Positions 45,608 to 56,600 of a stretch of 64,000 nt of DNA are shown here, piece by piece. This DNA is from Streptomyces sp. WAC08241 (lineage in GTDB: Bacteria > Actinomycetota > Actinomycetes > Streptomycetales > Streptomycetaceae). The translations under genes and the position numbers were made by a program. The stretch spans positions 5,334,501-5,398,500 of the forward strand of contig CP042279.1 in assembly GCA_007858575.1 (NCBI GenBank). Reading direction: 5' to 3'. Positions within the stretch are counted from its first letter, which is position 1. Each line of letters starts with the position of its first letter. Under the pieces are notes generated by a model. The model was not told the origin of the DNA, made no database searches, and saw only the letters and a program-made list of their open reading frames with translations.

Positions 45608-47325
45608 TCACGGCTGTGTGCTGAGCCTGTGCCCCGCCTGTGAGTCTTCGCGCGGCCCGTCGTCCGGGTCCTGTCCGGCCCCGGGCCGGCGGTCGGGGCC
45701 CAGGGGCAGCCGGACGGCGAAGACGGTCCGGCCGGGGGCGCTCGCCACCGTCACCTCGCCGCCGTGGGCGAGGACGACCGCGCGGACGATCGCGAGGCCG
45801 AGGCCGGTGGAGCCGGCGTTCCGGGAGCGGGAGGCGTCGCCGCGCGCGAACCGTTCGAAGACGGAGGGCAGGAGCGCCTCCGGGACGCCGGGCCCGTCGT
45901 CCTCGACCTCCACGCGCGCCCGTCCCCTCCGCGCGGACGCGGGCGGTGACCTTGGTGCCGGGCGGGGTGTGGGTACGGGCGTTGGCGAGGAGGTTGACGA
46001 GCACCTGTTGGATCCGGGCGCCGTCCCCCGCACCCGCACCTCCGCCCCGTCCTCGGGGAGTTCGAGGCCCCAGTGGTGGTCGGGCCCGGCGGCGCGGGCG
46101 TCGCTCACGGAGTCCAGGACGAGGGCGACGAGGTCGACGGGCTCGTACGAGAGGGGGCGTCCGGCGTCGAGCCGGGCGAGCAGCAGCAGGTCCTCCACCA
46201 GACCCGTCATCCGGGTCGCCTCCGACTCGATCCGGCCGAGCGCGTGCCGGGTGTCGGGCCCGCACTCCTCGCGGCCGCGCCGGGTCAGCTCCGCGTACCC
46301 CCGGATCGAGGCGAGCGGGGTGCGCAGCTCGTGGCTGGCGTCCGCGACGAACTGCCGGACCCGGGTCTCGCTCGCTGGCGCGCGTCGAGGGCCGAGTGGA
46401 CGTGGTCGAGCATCCGGTTGAGGGCCGCGCCGACCTGGCCGACCTCCGTGCGCGGATCGGCCTCCGTCTCCGGGACCCGCTGGTGGAGCGCCACCTCGCC
46501 GCTGTGCAGCGGGAGTCGGGCCACGTGGGAGGCGGTGGCGGCGACCCTCCGCAGCGGACGCAGGGCCACTCCGACGAGCACGGTTCCGGCGAGCGAGGCC
46601 GCGACGAGCCCGGCGCCGGTGACACTCAGCTCGACCAGGACGAGGGTGGAGAGGGCGTCGTCGACCTCGGTGAGCGGGATGCCGGTGAGGAAGGCGCCCC
46701 GGCTGCCCTCCGCGTACGCGACCCGGTAGGAGCCGAGGCCGCCGGGCAGCTCCGCGGTGTGCGGCTCGCCGTCGCGCGGGACGGCGGCGAGGGCGTCCCG
46801 CTGCTCCGCGTCCAGCTCCTCGACGGGGAACCTCGGCCCGTCCGTACCGTTGGTGCCGGGCACCTCCGTCGAGTACCCGGCGGAGGTGACCTCGCCGTCG
46901 GTGAGGACCGCGCCGAGGGTCCCTATCGGGGCGCCCGGACCGCCGAGGAAGGCGAACGGCTCCCGTCCCCGGCCGGGATCGGGCACGGACATGACGACGG
47001 GCGGCCCGGCGGCCCGCTGGGACAGACCCCGGACCTGCTCGTCGGCCTGGTCGTACAGGTACGAGCGGAACGCGATCGTCGTGACCGTGCCGATGACGGC
47101 CGCGACGACCGCGATCAGCGCGACCGCCGACACGACGAGCCGGGTGCGCAGCGACCACGGCCGCCGCGTGCCCCGGAGCGGCCGCACATACCCGAACAGC
47201 CGCGCATCCCGGAGCGACCGCAGTCCTCGGAACAGCCACAGGCCTCGGGGCGGCCGCAGGTCTCGGGGCGGCCGCAGGTCTCGGGGCGGCCGTGGAGCTC
47301 GGGGCGGCCGTGGAGCGTGGGACAC
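45608..47325 (-). CDS. Sensor histidine kinase
   Basis: About 572 residues, GTG start 6 bp past the response-regulator stop. An odd N-terminal stretch of RPPRDL repeats encoded by 18-bp units (47215-47300) precedes membrane helix 1 (LRTRLVVSAVALIAVVAAVI), an extracytoplasmic sensor region, helix 2 (LVLVELSVTGAGLVAASLAG), HAMP, then HisKA FVADASHELRTPLASIRGYA (His in the H-box) and ATPase motifs IQQVLVNLLANARTHTPPGT (N-box) and DDGPGVPEALLPSVFERFAR, GLGLAIVRAVVLAHGG. Breaks near 46378, 46030 and 45918. Partner of the adjacent OmpR-type regulator. Close to the glycosyltransferase genes; signal unknown. Confidence 0.92.
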
Positions 47326-47331
47326 CGGCCG

Positions 47332-48098
<767 letters not shown>

Positions 48099-48194
48099 GA
48101 AACCCAGGCTGTCCGCCGCCGCTGAAAGGCCTCTTGCGCTTTCCTGTGAATTCCCTGAGAAACAGCCGCCGCCGGCGAGTGCCCGCAAGGGCCG

Positions 48195-48208
48195 GTTTCA
48201 CGTGAAAC
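48195..48208. promoter_or_regulatory. parS site
   Basis: GTTTCACGTGAAAC, perfect ParB-binding palindrome, in the gap between the response regulator and amidohydrolase genes. Confidence 0.87.
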
Positions 48209-48223
48209 AGCACGCTCCGGGGC

Positions 48224-49223
48224 TCATCGAGCCGGTTTCACGTGAAACAGCGCGGCGCCGTTCTCGCACAGCACCTTCCGGAGCCAGTCGTCCCCGAGCC
48301 CGAGCCGTTCGAGGGCGTGGAGCTGATGGGCGTACGGATACGGGATGTTGGGGAAGTCCGAGCCGAGGAGGATCCGGTCGCCGAGGTCGAGCAGCCGCTT
48401 GTGCTCCTCCTCGGGAAAGGGCGCGAGTCGCTCGCTGAAGTCGGTGAACGCCATGGTGGTGTCGAGGTGGACGCCTCGTACCGCTCGGCGAGCGAGAGGA
48501 AGTCCCCGTACTCGGGCATCCCCATGTGCGCGACGATCACCCGCAGCCGGGGGTGGCGGGCGAGCAGCCGCTCCATGGGGCCGGGGCCGGTGAAGTTCCC
48601 CGGGGTGGGCCCGGAGCCGCAGTGGACGACGACGGGGTGCCGCTTTCCGCGAGGCTCCCCCACACCCCGTCGATCCGTTCGTCGTTCGGGTCGAACCCTC
48701 CGACCTGGAGGTGCACCTTGAAGACGCGAGCCCCGGCGTCGAGCGCCTCCCGGACATAGGCGTCGGCCCCCGGCTCGGGGAAGAAGGTCGCGGTGTGCAG
48801 ACAGTCGGGGGTACGGGCGGCGAAGTCGGCGGCCCAGGAGTTCAGCCAGGCGCCCATGCCGGGCTTGTGCGGATAGAGCATCGCGGTGAAGGCGACCGCG
48901 CCGAACCCGCGCAGGAGGGCGAGTCTGCGGCCCTCCTCCTCGCGGTAGGTGATGGGCCACTCCAGACCGGTCAGCGGACCGACGGCGTCGAAGTAGGCCC
49001 AGACCTTGTCGAGGACGTTCTTCGGCATGAAGTGCGTGTGCACGTCGACGAGTCCGGGGACTCCGAGCCGCGCGAGGAGGGCGGGTATGTCGACGAGCCC
49101 GACCTCGCCGCCCGCACCGCCATGCGCGTTCGTGCTGCCATGCGTCTTCGTACCGTCATGCGTCTTCGTACCGTCATGCGCCTTCGTACCGTCGTGCTCG
49201 CTCGCACCGTCATGCGCGTTCAT
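48224..49223 (-). CDS. Amidohydrolase family protein
   Basis: About 333 residues, TIM-barrel metal hydrolase of the amidohydrolase_2 (decarboxylase-like) group. Metal motif LVDVHTHFMPKNVLDKVWAY (HxH), EWPITYREEEGRRLALLRGF, TPDCLHTATFFPEPGADAYV, VFKVHLQVGGFDPNDERIDG, VVHCGSGPTPGNFTGPG, VIVAHMGMPEYGDFLSLAER, LLGSDFPNIPYPYAHQLHAL (metal Asp). Breaks near 48640 and 48475. The N-terminus from the ATG at 49223 is a run of HDGTKT repeats from 18-bp units and is doubtful; the true start may be nearer VGLVDIPALLARLG. Substrate unknown. Confidence 0.87.
48235..48248. promoter_or_regulatory. parS site within amidohydrolase 3' end
   Basis: Second identical GTTTCACGTGAAAC exactly 40 bp from the first. 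It encodes the FHVK residues at the C-terminus of the amidohydrolase, so the palindrome is kept inside coding sequence. Confidence 0.85.
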
Positions 49224-49499
49224 AGCCGTAACTCCGCTCGACCCTGCCGATATGGACGCTGTAACTGTCGTACCCGTGCTCCCGCTCGTGCGCCTTGGCC
49301 TCCTGGTGCGCGGTGTGGAGGCGCCAGGCATGCGATCACCCTCGTGGGGCCGGGCGGGGTGTCCACGGCACCCGGCCAAAGGGATCCAAGACTTTACGCA
49401 GCGTGGCGCGGTGCAGCAGGACGGGACGGGACGGCGGTGCGGCCCTCGGGCAACCGCCCCGACGAGCCGACTCAGCAGGACCGTCTCAGAAGGGCCGAC

Positions 49500-50421
49500 T
49501 CAGAAGAGCTCCCCCTGCTCGTTCGGATCGTCCGCAGGAGCCGCCGCCGTCACCGGCACGGAGAAGCCGTCTCCTCCGTCGGCCTTCCGGAGGACCCAAC
49601 CGCCCATGAGCCGGGTGTCGAGGGCGAGACAGCGCCCGTCGGGGGCGAGGAGGTGCAGATCGGGTCCGGCGGCGGCGAGCAGCCGCCCGGTGACGGTGCC
49701 GCCGTCGGTCAGCTCGGTGACCGTGCCGGCGAGCGGCGGCAGCCCGTCGAGGTGGAAGGCCCCGGCATGGTCGCGCGGGGCGAACTCCAGCGGCTCCAGG
49801 GTCTCGGTCCAGCCGCCGACCTCCCGGGCCCGCCGGTACAGCTCCTCGACCTCCCCGGCCCGGTCGGCGGCGGGCGGCAGGGCGTGCCGGGCGGCCCGCT
49901 TGCGCTCGTACGCCACCCGGTCGGGCACGCCGAGCGCCTGCCGCAGGACTCCTCGGTGCGCCGGGCGGCCATCAGCGGTCCCCGGCCGAGCCAACTGAAC
50001 GCGACGGCCCCTGCTCCAGGAGCCGGGCTTCGCCCCGGGCCTCGGCGGTGATCCCCACCTTGGTCATGCCGGGCCCGAACCAGGCCAGGTAGACGCGGTA
50101 CGGCTGGGGGTCGTCCGCGACGGTGTCGGCCGCGACCGAGTGGGCCCGGTCGAGCCGCGCGCACTCCGCACACCGCCCGCCGGTGGACCGGCCGGGGACG
50201 GCGGCCTCCAGGGGGCAGGGGTTGCCCCGGGCCCCCGGGCAGCGCCGTACCCCGGCGGCACGGAAGGCGAGCGGTTGCCCGTACGCGAGCGCGCTGACCT
50301 TTCCGCCCTGCCACCGCAGCCCCGGCACTCCGCCGCTCCAGGTGATCCCCCGGCACCGCCACTCCACGCCCACGCCTCCCCGACCGCGTTCCGTACGTTC
50401 CCGGTGTCCAGTCTCCGCCAC
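49500..50421 (-). CDS. DUF2797 domain-containing protein
   Basis: About 307 residues. WRCRGITWSGGVPGLRWQGG, KVSALAYGQPLAFRAAGVRR, four cysteines (RRCPGARGNPCPLEA and GRCAECARLD) suggesting a zinc site, then PYRVYLAWFGPGMTKVGITA, FSWLGRGPLMAARRTEEVLR and a beta-rich C-domain (AGTVTELTDGGTVTGRLLAA). The KVGIT/GxGxxxAxRxxE pattern recalls a GIY-YIG-like fold. Family of unknown function in actinobacteria. Breaks near 50010 and 49948. A start at the GTG within VGVEWRCRG is also possible. Confidence 0.82.
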
Positions 50422-50455
50422 GCCCCCGTCCGACGCCCCCGCATCGGAGCGCGGC

Positions 50456-51278
50456 TCAGGGCAGGACGTAGATCCGCGTCCCGTCCGGATCGGGTTCCCC
50501 GACCTGCCTCATGCAGCCGCGTTCGAGGAGGAGCCGTACGCAGTCGCGGACGCGCTCGCCGGAGAGGCCGGTGCGGCGGGTGACGTCCTGGGTCCGGTAG
50601 CGCACCCCGCCCCGGACGAGCCCGGGGGCGAGGCAACGGGCGACCGTCCGCACGTCTCCGGTGATGGCCCAGGACTCGACGAGCTCCTGCGGGCTGAGCG
50701 CGACGGCGGAGCCGGTGCGCTGGCGGGGCACGGCGAGCCGCTCGAGGGATTCGGCGACCCTCGAGAGGCTCTGCCGGGTCTCGCGGAGCAGCTCCGCGTA
50801 CTCGACCTGCTCGGCGTGCGCGAGGGTTCCTCGTCGAACCGCCCCTCCAGGCGCACGAGGACGTCGACGAGTTCCGGCGGGAGCAGGAAACCGGCGTGCA
50901 CCGGGGAGGGTTCGAGCCCGTACCCGCCGTAGCGCTGGACCGACGCCACGACCTCGGCCACCCACGCCCGGAACGGTCCGGCCTCCGGTCTCCGGCAGGC
51001 CCCGACGAGCTGGACGAGCCCCTGAGGCTCACCATCCGCGCCGACGCGCGGACCCCGCACCGGCGGAGGTACGCGTCGTCGCCGGCGACCTCCCGCGCGG
51101 ACGCCAGGCACTCCTCGGGCAGCGCCACCGTCCGCAGGGCCTCCCTCGTCCCCGCGTACCCCAGCCGTTTCGCCACGTCCACCACCGGGAACCAGTGGGT
51201 CCCGTCCGACGCGGTCAGCCTCCGCAGGCGCTCCCCGGTGGCGGCGTACACCACGTCATCGATGTCGATCGCGTCCAT
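50456..51278 (-). CDS. BRO-N domain regulator
   Basis: About 274 residues. MDAIDIDDVVYAATGERLRR, LTASDGTHWFPVVDVAKRLG, YAGTREALRTVALPEECLAS is a BRO-N (phage antirepressor-like) DNA-binding domain, continuing LVQLVGACRRPEAGPFRAWV, AEVVASVQRYGGYGLEPSPV. A central helical part (EYAELLRETRQSLSRVAESL) leads to a C-terminal winged helix (SPQELVESWAITGDVRTVAR, RTGLSGERVRDCVRLLLERG). Breaks near 51040 and 50835. Phage-type name but a chromosomal, conserved Streptomyces architecture; no phage genes nearby. Probable transcription factor of unknown target. Confidence 0.8.
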
Positions 51279-51353
51279 CGACCATCACCTCCGTCTCGCA
51301 AGCTAGTCCGAAGGCATATTCAACTGACATGCAAATAAGACGGGTTCACTAAA

Positions 51354-51387
51354 GGGGAAGGGCCCGGGGATTCCCCGGCCCTTCCCC
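51354..51387 (-). terminator. Terminator of the PH-domain gene
   Basis: GGGGAAGGGCCCGGGGA and its complement TCCCCGGCCCTTCCCC form a long hairpin 14 bp past the stop codon on the minus strand. Confidence 0.75.
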
Positions 51388-51400
51388 CGCTCCGTACCGC

Positions 51401-51763
51401 CTACTTGGCGACGAACTGCGTGAGGATCGCCTGCACCTCGTAGATGTCGACCCCTTGGTGAAGGTCTTCTGCACGGGGAGCTGGCTGCCCGAGATCCAGA
51501 TCTTCAGCTCGGCATCGAGGTCGAAGGTGCCGGCGGTCTCGACGGCGAAGTGGGTGATGCTCCGGTACGGGATCGAGTGGTACTCGACCTTCTTGCCGGT
51601 GATCCCTGCTTGTCGACCAGCACGAGCCGCCGGTCGGTGAAGAAGATCGTGTCCCGGATCAGCAGGTACGCGGCGTGCACCTGCTCCCCTGCCCGAGCAG
51701 CCGCGCGAAGTCCTGCTGCGCCTGCGCCGGATCGATCGCGTGCGCGTTCCCGAAGAGCGCCAT
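51401..51763 (-). CDS. Bacterial PH (bPH_1) domain protein
   Basis: About 122 residues after small corrections near 51690, 51615 and 51455: MALFGNAHAIDPAQAQQDFA, EQVHAAYLLIRDTIFFTDRR, LVLVDKQGITGKKVEYHSIP, YRSITHFAVETAGTFDLDAE, LKIWISGSQLPVQKTFTKGV ending LTQFVAK. It is a textbook single-domain bPH protein (PF08000): all-beta barrel plus helix. Function is not defined; several are stress-linked. Confidence 0.9.
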
Positions 51764-51896
51764 GTCCCAACCCCCCGTACGACGAAAGAACGATCACTCG
51801 ACCCTAACCGCCCCACCACCGGGAAGCACGGCCGCCCCGTCCACGCCGTCCTTCCCCGAGGGGGCGCCCCGTCGGCGGGACGCGCGGATCAGGCCG

Positions 51897-52162
51897 TCAT
51901 CCGCGCGTGGCGACGACGAGGCCGGCGAGCGCGAGCACGGGCGAGAAGAGGAAGATGACGCCGCCCGTGAGCCGGAAGAACCAGGCGCCGATTCGCGACG
52001 GCCGCGTCAGTCCCATGTCCAGCGTCCGCGCCGCGGTCACGGCCCTGACGGCGTTGCGCCGCACGACCGCCTTGTCCGCCGCGCCCCGCACGTTGAAGAG
52101 GAACATCGCCCCCACACCGTGCCCGCCAGCCCCAGTACGAACAGCGCGACACCCACGACCAC
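51897..52162 (-). CDS. Small two-helix membrane protein
   Basis: About 88 residues. GTG start behind GGGGAGGGGAGGGAC: VVVGVALFVLGLAGT, (break near 52110) GAMFLFNVRGAADKAVVRRN, AVRAVTAARTLDMGLTRPSR, IGAWFFRLTGGVIFLFSPVL, ALAGLVVATRG. Two membrane spans flank a basic cytosolic loop. No known family; the architecture is common in streptomycetes. Confidence 0.7.
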
Positions 52163-52306
52163 AGCCCCGTCCCTCCCCTCCCCTGAGAACCGCCGTGACC
52201 GGCGGTCGTCCGAGGATGATGCCAGGCCGACCCGCGGGCGGGACGGGCAACTCCTCCTCGCCTCGGCCGACGGCACCGCCGGCCTCCGCGGTGCGCCGCG
52301 CAACGC

Positions 52307-52336
52307 GAGAGGCCCGGACTCTCGTCCGGGCCTCTC
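52307..52336 (-). terminator. Terminator of tRNA-Arg
   Basis: GAGAGGCCCGGAC / GTCCGGGCCTCTC arms with TCTC loop, 7 bp from the tRNA 3' end. Confidence 0.82.
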
Positions 52337-52343
52337 ATCCATG

Positions 52344-52416
52344 TGCACTCGGCAGGATTCGAACCTGCAACCTTCTGATCCGTAGTCAGATGCTCTATCC
52401 GTTAAGCTACGAGTGC
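52344..52416 (-). tRNA. tRNA-Arg(ACG)
   Basis: 73 nt: acceptor GCACTCG / CGAGTGC, D-arm TAGCTTAACGGATAGAGCA, anticodon arm TCTGA-CTACGGA-TCAGA with ACG, T-arm CAGGTTCGAATCCTG, discriminator A, no encoded CCA. Its wobble A is the substrate of TadA. Confidence 0.95.
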
Positions 52417-52586
52417 TTGTTTTTAGTTTTTGTCTTCGCTCCCCGGTCTTTCGACCCGCTCGCGGCGACAGGAAGAACATTACATGACTGCCGCCGCCAT
52501 GTGAAATCCGATAGCCCCACCCCTTGTGACCTGCGGAAACGTCATGACAGGGGATGCCGGGGGTGCGGAGGGCGGGTCCTGAACGG

Positions 52587-52618
52587 CCGAAGCCCCGGCC
52601 TTGGGGCCGGGGCTTCGG
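52587..52618 (-). terminator. Terminator of tRNA-Ser(GCT)
   Basis: CCGAAGCCCCGGCC / GGCCGGGGCTTCGG with TTGG loop, 8 bp from the tRNA 3' end. Confidence 0.82.
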
Positions 52619-52625
52619 TGTGGGG

Positions 52626-52716
52626 CGGAGGCGGAGGGATTTGAACCCTCGATGGGCTTTAAGACCCAAACCGCATTAGCAGTGCGGCGCCATAGACCGG
52701 ACTAGGCGACGCCTCC
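52626..52716 (-). tRNA. tRNA-Ser(GCT)
   Basis: 91 nt class II tRNA: acceptor GGAGGCG / CGCCTCC, anticodon arm CCGCA-CTGCTAA-TGCGG with GCT, long variable arm TTTGGGTCTTAAAGCCCATC, T-arm GAGGGTTCAAATCCCTC, no encoded CCA. Confidence 0.95.
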
Positions 52717-52969
52717 ATGCACCTCACGCATGCGCGGGTGGTGCGTGCAGATGATGACACAGGCGAACCGGCTGTCACCAATCGATTCTCACCGTACTAG
52801 TCCTCCGGGGTCCAGGGCAAAGCCCACCGGCGCGCGTACGGGCCCGCGCGCCCGCCCGGCGCACTCCCCCTCCGCGCAACGCCGCCGCGTCCGGAGCGTT
52901 AGACGGGGAGGGCGCGTCGTGCACCCGTGTCCGCCGTGCCCCCGTGCTCCCGCGCTCCTGGAGATCCGC

Positions 52970-53400
52970 ATGCTGCGCCGTCTCGTCCTCGCGACCCTCG
53001 CCACCACCGCCGCCGGGTCCGCCGGTTTCGGGCCCCTGCCGCCGCTGCCGCTCTTCCCGGCGCCGGCGCCCGACGCCCTGACCGTGGCGATCTCCGGAAG
53101 CGGCCACCCCGAGGCCGACGGCACCTTCGAGCTGAGGTGCGGCGAGCGGCCCGGGGCGACCACCCGGCTGCCGAGCGCGCCTGCGAGCGCCTGGACCGGC
53201 TCGCGGCGGCGGACGAGGACCCGTTCCGGCCCGTCCCCGAGGACCAGATGTGCGCACAGGTGTACGGCGGGCCCGTCCTCGCACGGGTGACCGGCACCTG
53301 GCGAGGCCACGAGGTCGACGCCCGCTTCTCCCGCGCGAACGGGTGCGAGATCGACCGCTGGGAGAATCTGGAACCCGTCCTTCCCTTCGTCCGGGGATGA
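52970..53400 (+). CDS. Secreted subtilisin inhibitor-like (SSI) protease inhibitor
   Basis: About 144 residues. Signal peptide MLRRLVLATLATTAAGSAGF, then DALTVAISGSGHPEADGTFE, LRCGERPGGDHPAAERACER (break near 53165), LDRLAAADEDPFRPVPEDQM, CAQVYGGPVLARVTGTWRGH, VDARFSRANGCEIDRWENLE. Four cysteines match the two SSI disulfides. The reactive-site position that is Met, Lys or Arg in well-known SSI proteins reads Gln here (CAQ-VYGGP), so its target protease is uncertain. Secreted regulator of extracellular proteases in development. Confidence 0.88.
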
Positions 53401-53616
53401 CGCCCGGGGTGACGTACGAGGTGACGCCCGGGATGACGTACGGGGATGACGTGCGGAGATGCCGTGTGGGGACGGCGGTCGGGGGCGGCGTCCGGGAGTG
53501 CCGGCCGGAGGCTCCCTTAGACTCCCCTCAGTGACAGGCCACGGTCCGAGGGGCAAGATGGGACCGGCCGGTCGACAGGCCAAGCGCGTGCAGTGCGTCA
53601 GGGAGGAAGCGTCGTC

Positions 53617-56600
53617 GTGAGCAGCAGGCCATCCCGAGGCGCTGCTCGCCTCGCAGCCATACTCGACGCCCTCCCCGACGGCCTCGTGCTCGTCAACTGC
53701 AACGGCACGGTCGTCAACGCCAACACCATCGCCCTCGGCATGTTCGAGACGCCCGGCACCGCCCTCGTCGGGCGCGGCCTCCTCGACCTCCTGCCCGACT
53801 TCGACTCGCGCCTCATCCCCGGCTCCATGCGCCGCCCGGACAACACCGACGAGCAGGGCCGCACCAAGCCGACCCGGATGGTCGCCCGCCGCACCGACGG
53901 CGGCGAGTTCCCCGTCGAGGTGACCAGCGCCAGCCTGGAGGACGGCCGCGAGGCCTACGACTCGTACGGCGGCTACACCGGCGACGAGCTGCTCATGCTG
54001 GTCGTGCGCGACCTCACCGGCACCCTCGACACCGAGGCCGAACTCGCCCGCTCGCAGCGGCAGACCGAGATGATCCTGCGCGCCGCCTCCGAGGGCGTCG
54101 TCGGCACGGACACCGACGGCCGGGTCGTCCTCGTCAACCCCGCCGCCGCCCAGATCCTCGGCCACCGCGCCGGCGAGCTCGGCGGCCGGGAGCTGCACCC
54201 GCTGATCCTCGCCAAGCGCGCCGACGGCGAACCCTTCCCGTACGAGGAGTCGCCGCTCGCGGACACCCTCAAGTCCGGGCGGAAGCACCGCGTGCGCGGG
54301 CAGGTCCTGTGGACGAAGAAGGGCGAGCGGGTCCCGGTCGACCTGACGACCGCTCCGGTGCGCGACGGAGACCAGCTCGTCGGCGCGGTGATGACCTTCA
54401 CCGACCGCAGGTCGTACGAGCAGCTCGCCGAGCAGCACGCCGCCGAGCTCGCCGACCGCGCCGAGCGCGCGGCGGCGGAACGGGAGGCCCAGCAGGAGCG
54501 GTACGCCTCGCTCGCCGCCCGCCACGAGCAGCTCACGGCCGTCCTCGCCGAGTCGCTGCGCGGCCCCTGGAGGAGCTGCGCACCCGGCTCGGCGCCCTCG
54601 CCGCCGACGACGCCGGACAACTCTGGCCCGAGGCCAACCAGGTCCTCCACCACCTCACCGCCGGGTACGCCCGGATGACGGCGCTCGTGGACAACGTCCT
54701 GGGCTACCAGCGGCTCGACGCGGGCGCGGAGGAGCTCGACAAGCGCGTCACGCTCCTCGACGGGGTCGTGTCCGCCGGCATCGACGGGGCCGTCGAGCTG
54801 ATCGGTCCCGGCCGCGCGCAGTTCGCCGTGCACACCCCGCCCATCGAGGCCGAGGTGGACCCGGCCCGGCTCGCGACCGCCCTCGCGCACCTCGTCGCGG
54901 ACGTCGCGGGCGTCGACGCGACCGGCAGGAACCGGGCCGCCGTCCCGGGCGCCGGGCCCGCCGACTCCACGATCGTCGTGGCGGCCGCGCGGCGCGGCGA
55001 CGTCGTGCGGATCGAGGTCCGCGGCCCGTACGCGGGCGGCGACCCGGTCCACGGCCCCGTCGTGCGCGGGATCGTGGCGGCGCACGGCGGCGTCGTGCAG
55101 ACCCACGAGGTGCCGGGCACGAGCGGCGGCGCGTACGTCCTCGAAGTACCGATCGGCGCGGGCCGGGCACGGTCCCGGCGCCCGCTCCCCGGAACGACGC
55201 GCAGACGGGCGGCCGGAGGCCCTCGCGCTGCCCGCGCAGGCCTCGGCGCCGGTCGCCGAGCCCCCTGTCGCCGTTCCCGCCCCGGACACGGAGGCGGGCG
55301 GAGGGCGGCGGAGGGCCCGGCGCGGCTCGACGGACGCCTTCCTGGAGAGCGCGGTCGCGACCGGGGCGACGCCCCTCCGGCGCCGAGCCCAGCGGGCGCC
55401 GCCGTGCCCGTACGGGAGGAACCGCCGCGGCCGATCTGATCCCGGCCCAGCAGAACGCGCCCGCCGCCCCCGGGGACCGGCCGTGCAGGCCTCCCCGGTC
55501 GCCCCGATCGCCCCTGCCGCTCCGCCCGTCGAGCCCACCGGGCGCCGTCGGGGCGGCCCGCCGAGGGTTCCGTCGTGACCGCCGCCGAGGGGGCGTAGGG
55601 CGTGCCGCGCTCGGCGCGGCCGTGCCGCCGCAGGGCGTCGCCGTCGACCCCGCGGGCGTTCCCGGGCCCGTGCCCTCCCCCGCCCTGGCCCTGCCGGCCG
55701 TCGCCTCCGAGGAGGCTCCGGCGCAGCCGAGCGGACGCCGCCGGCGCGCGCTGGCCGCCGCGCAGGAGCGGGCGGCCGCGGCCGAGGCCGGCCCCCGGAC
55801 CCCGTTCGCGCTGCCGCCCGCCGACGCCGACCGCGAAGTGCCCCTGCCTGCCGCGCCGGTGACGGGCCCGCCGGTCGGTATGCCCGCTGGCCCGCCGGTC
55901 GGTATGCCCGCTGGTCCCTCGGCCGGTATGCCTGCCGGTCAGTCGGTCGGGCCGACTGGTCCGGCCGGTCCGCTGCCGGTTTCCGACGAGGGGCGGCACG
56001 AGGCCGTACGGGGCGTCCCGGGCGCCGACCACACGCCGCCGCAGCCCCACCCGCACGACCACGCCCAGGCGCCGGGTGCCTCCGTTCCGCTGCCCGTGAG
56101 TGACCCCGCGGCCGGTCCTGTGCCCGCGCCCGCCGGGCCGACCGGACGGCGCCGGGCCGTCGCGCCGCCGGCTCCGGAACCGCAGCCGCAGCCGCAGCCG
56201 CAGCCGCAGCCGCAGCCGCAGCCCGGCAACGGGACCGGCACCGGCTCCGTACCGCTGCCGCCCGAGCTGCCCATGTCCAGGGAGTCCACCCAGGGGCGGG
56301 CGTTCAGTGTCCGGACCCTCGGGCAGGGCGTCCCCTTCGTGCCCCCGGCCCCCGCCTCCCCGGCCCATCCGGCCCCGGTACCGGCGGCCTCTCCGGCTCC
56401 GGCCGCGCCCGGTGGCACCGTCGCGCCCGTCATGCCCGGCGTACCCGCCGCGCCCTCCAACGGCTCCGGGCGGCGGCGCAAGCTCGCCACCCCGCCCGAG
56501 GTCGACCCGCCGGCCCCGACGGCGCTCCCCGCGCCGGCCGGGACCGAGGCCGAACCGCATCCGCAGACCCAGCCCCAGGCACCGGCACCGGCACCGGCAC

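Noticed and set aside
50456..51278. Prophage, because of the BRO-N antirepressor-like domain
   Set aside because: No integrase, capsid, terminase or lysis genes nearby; the neighbours are ordinary chromosomal genes.
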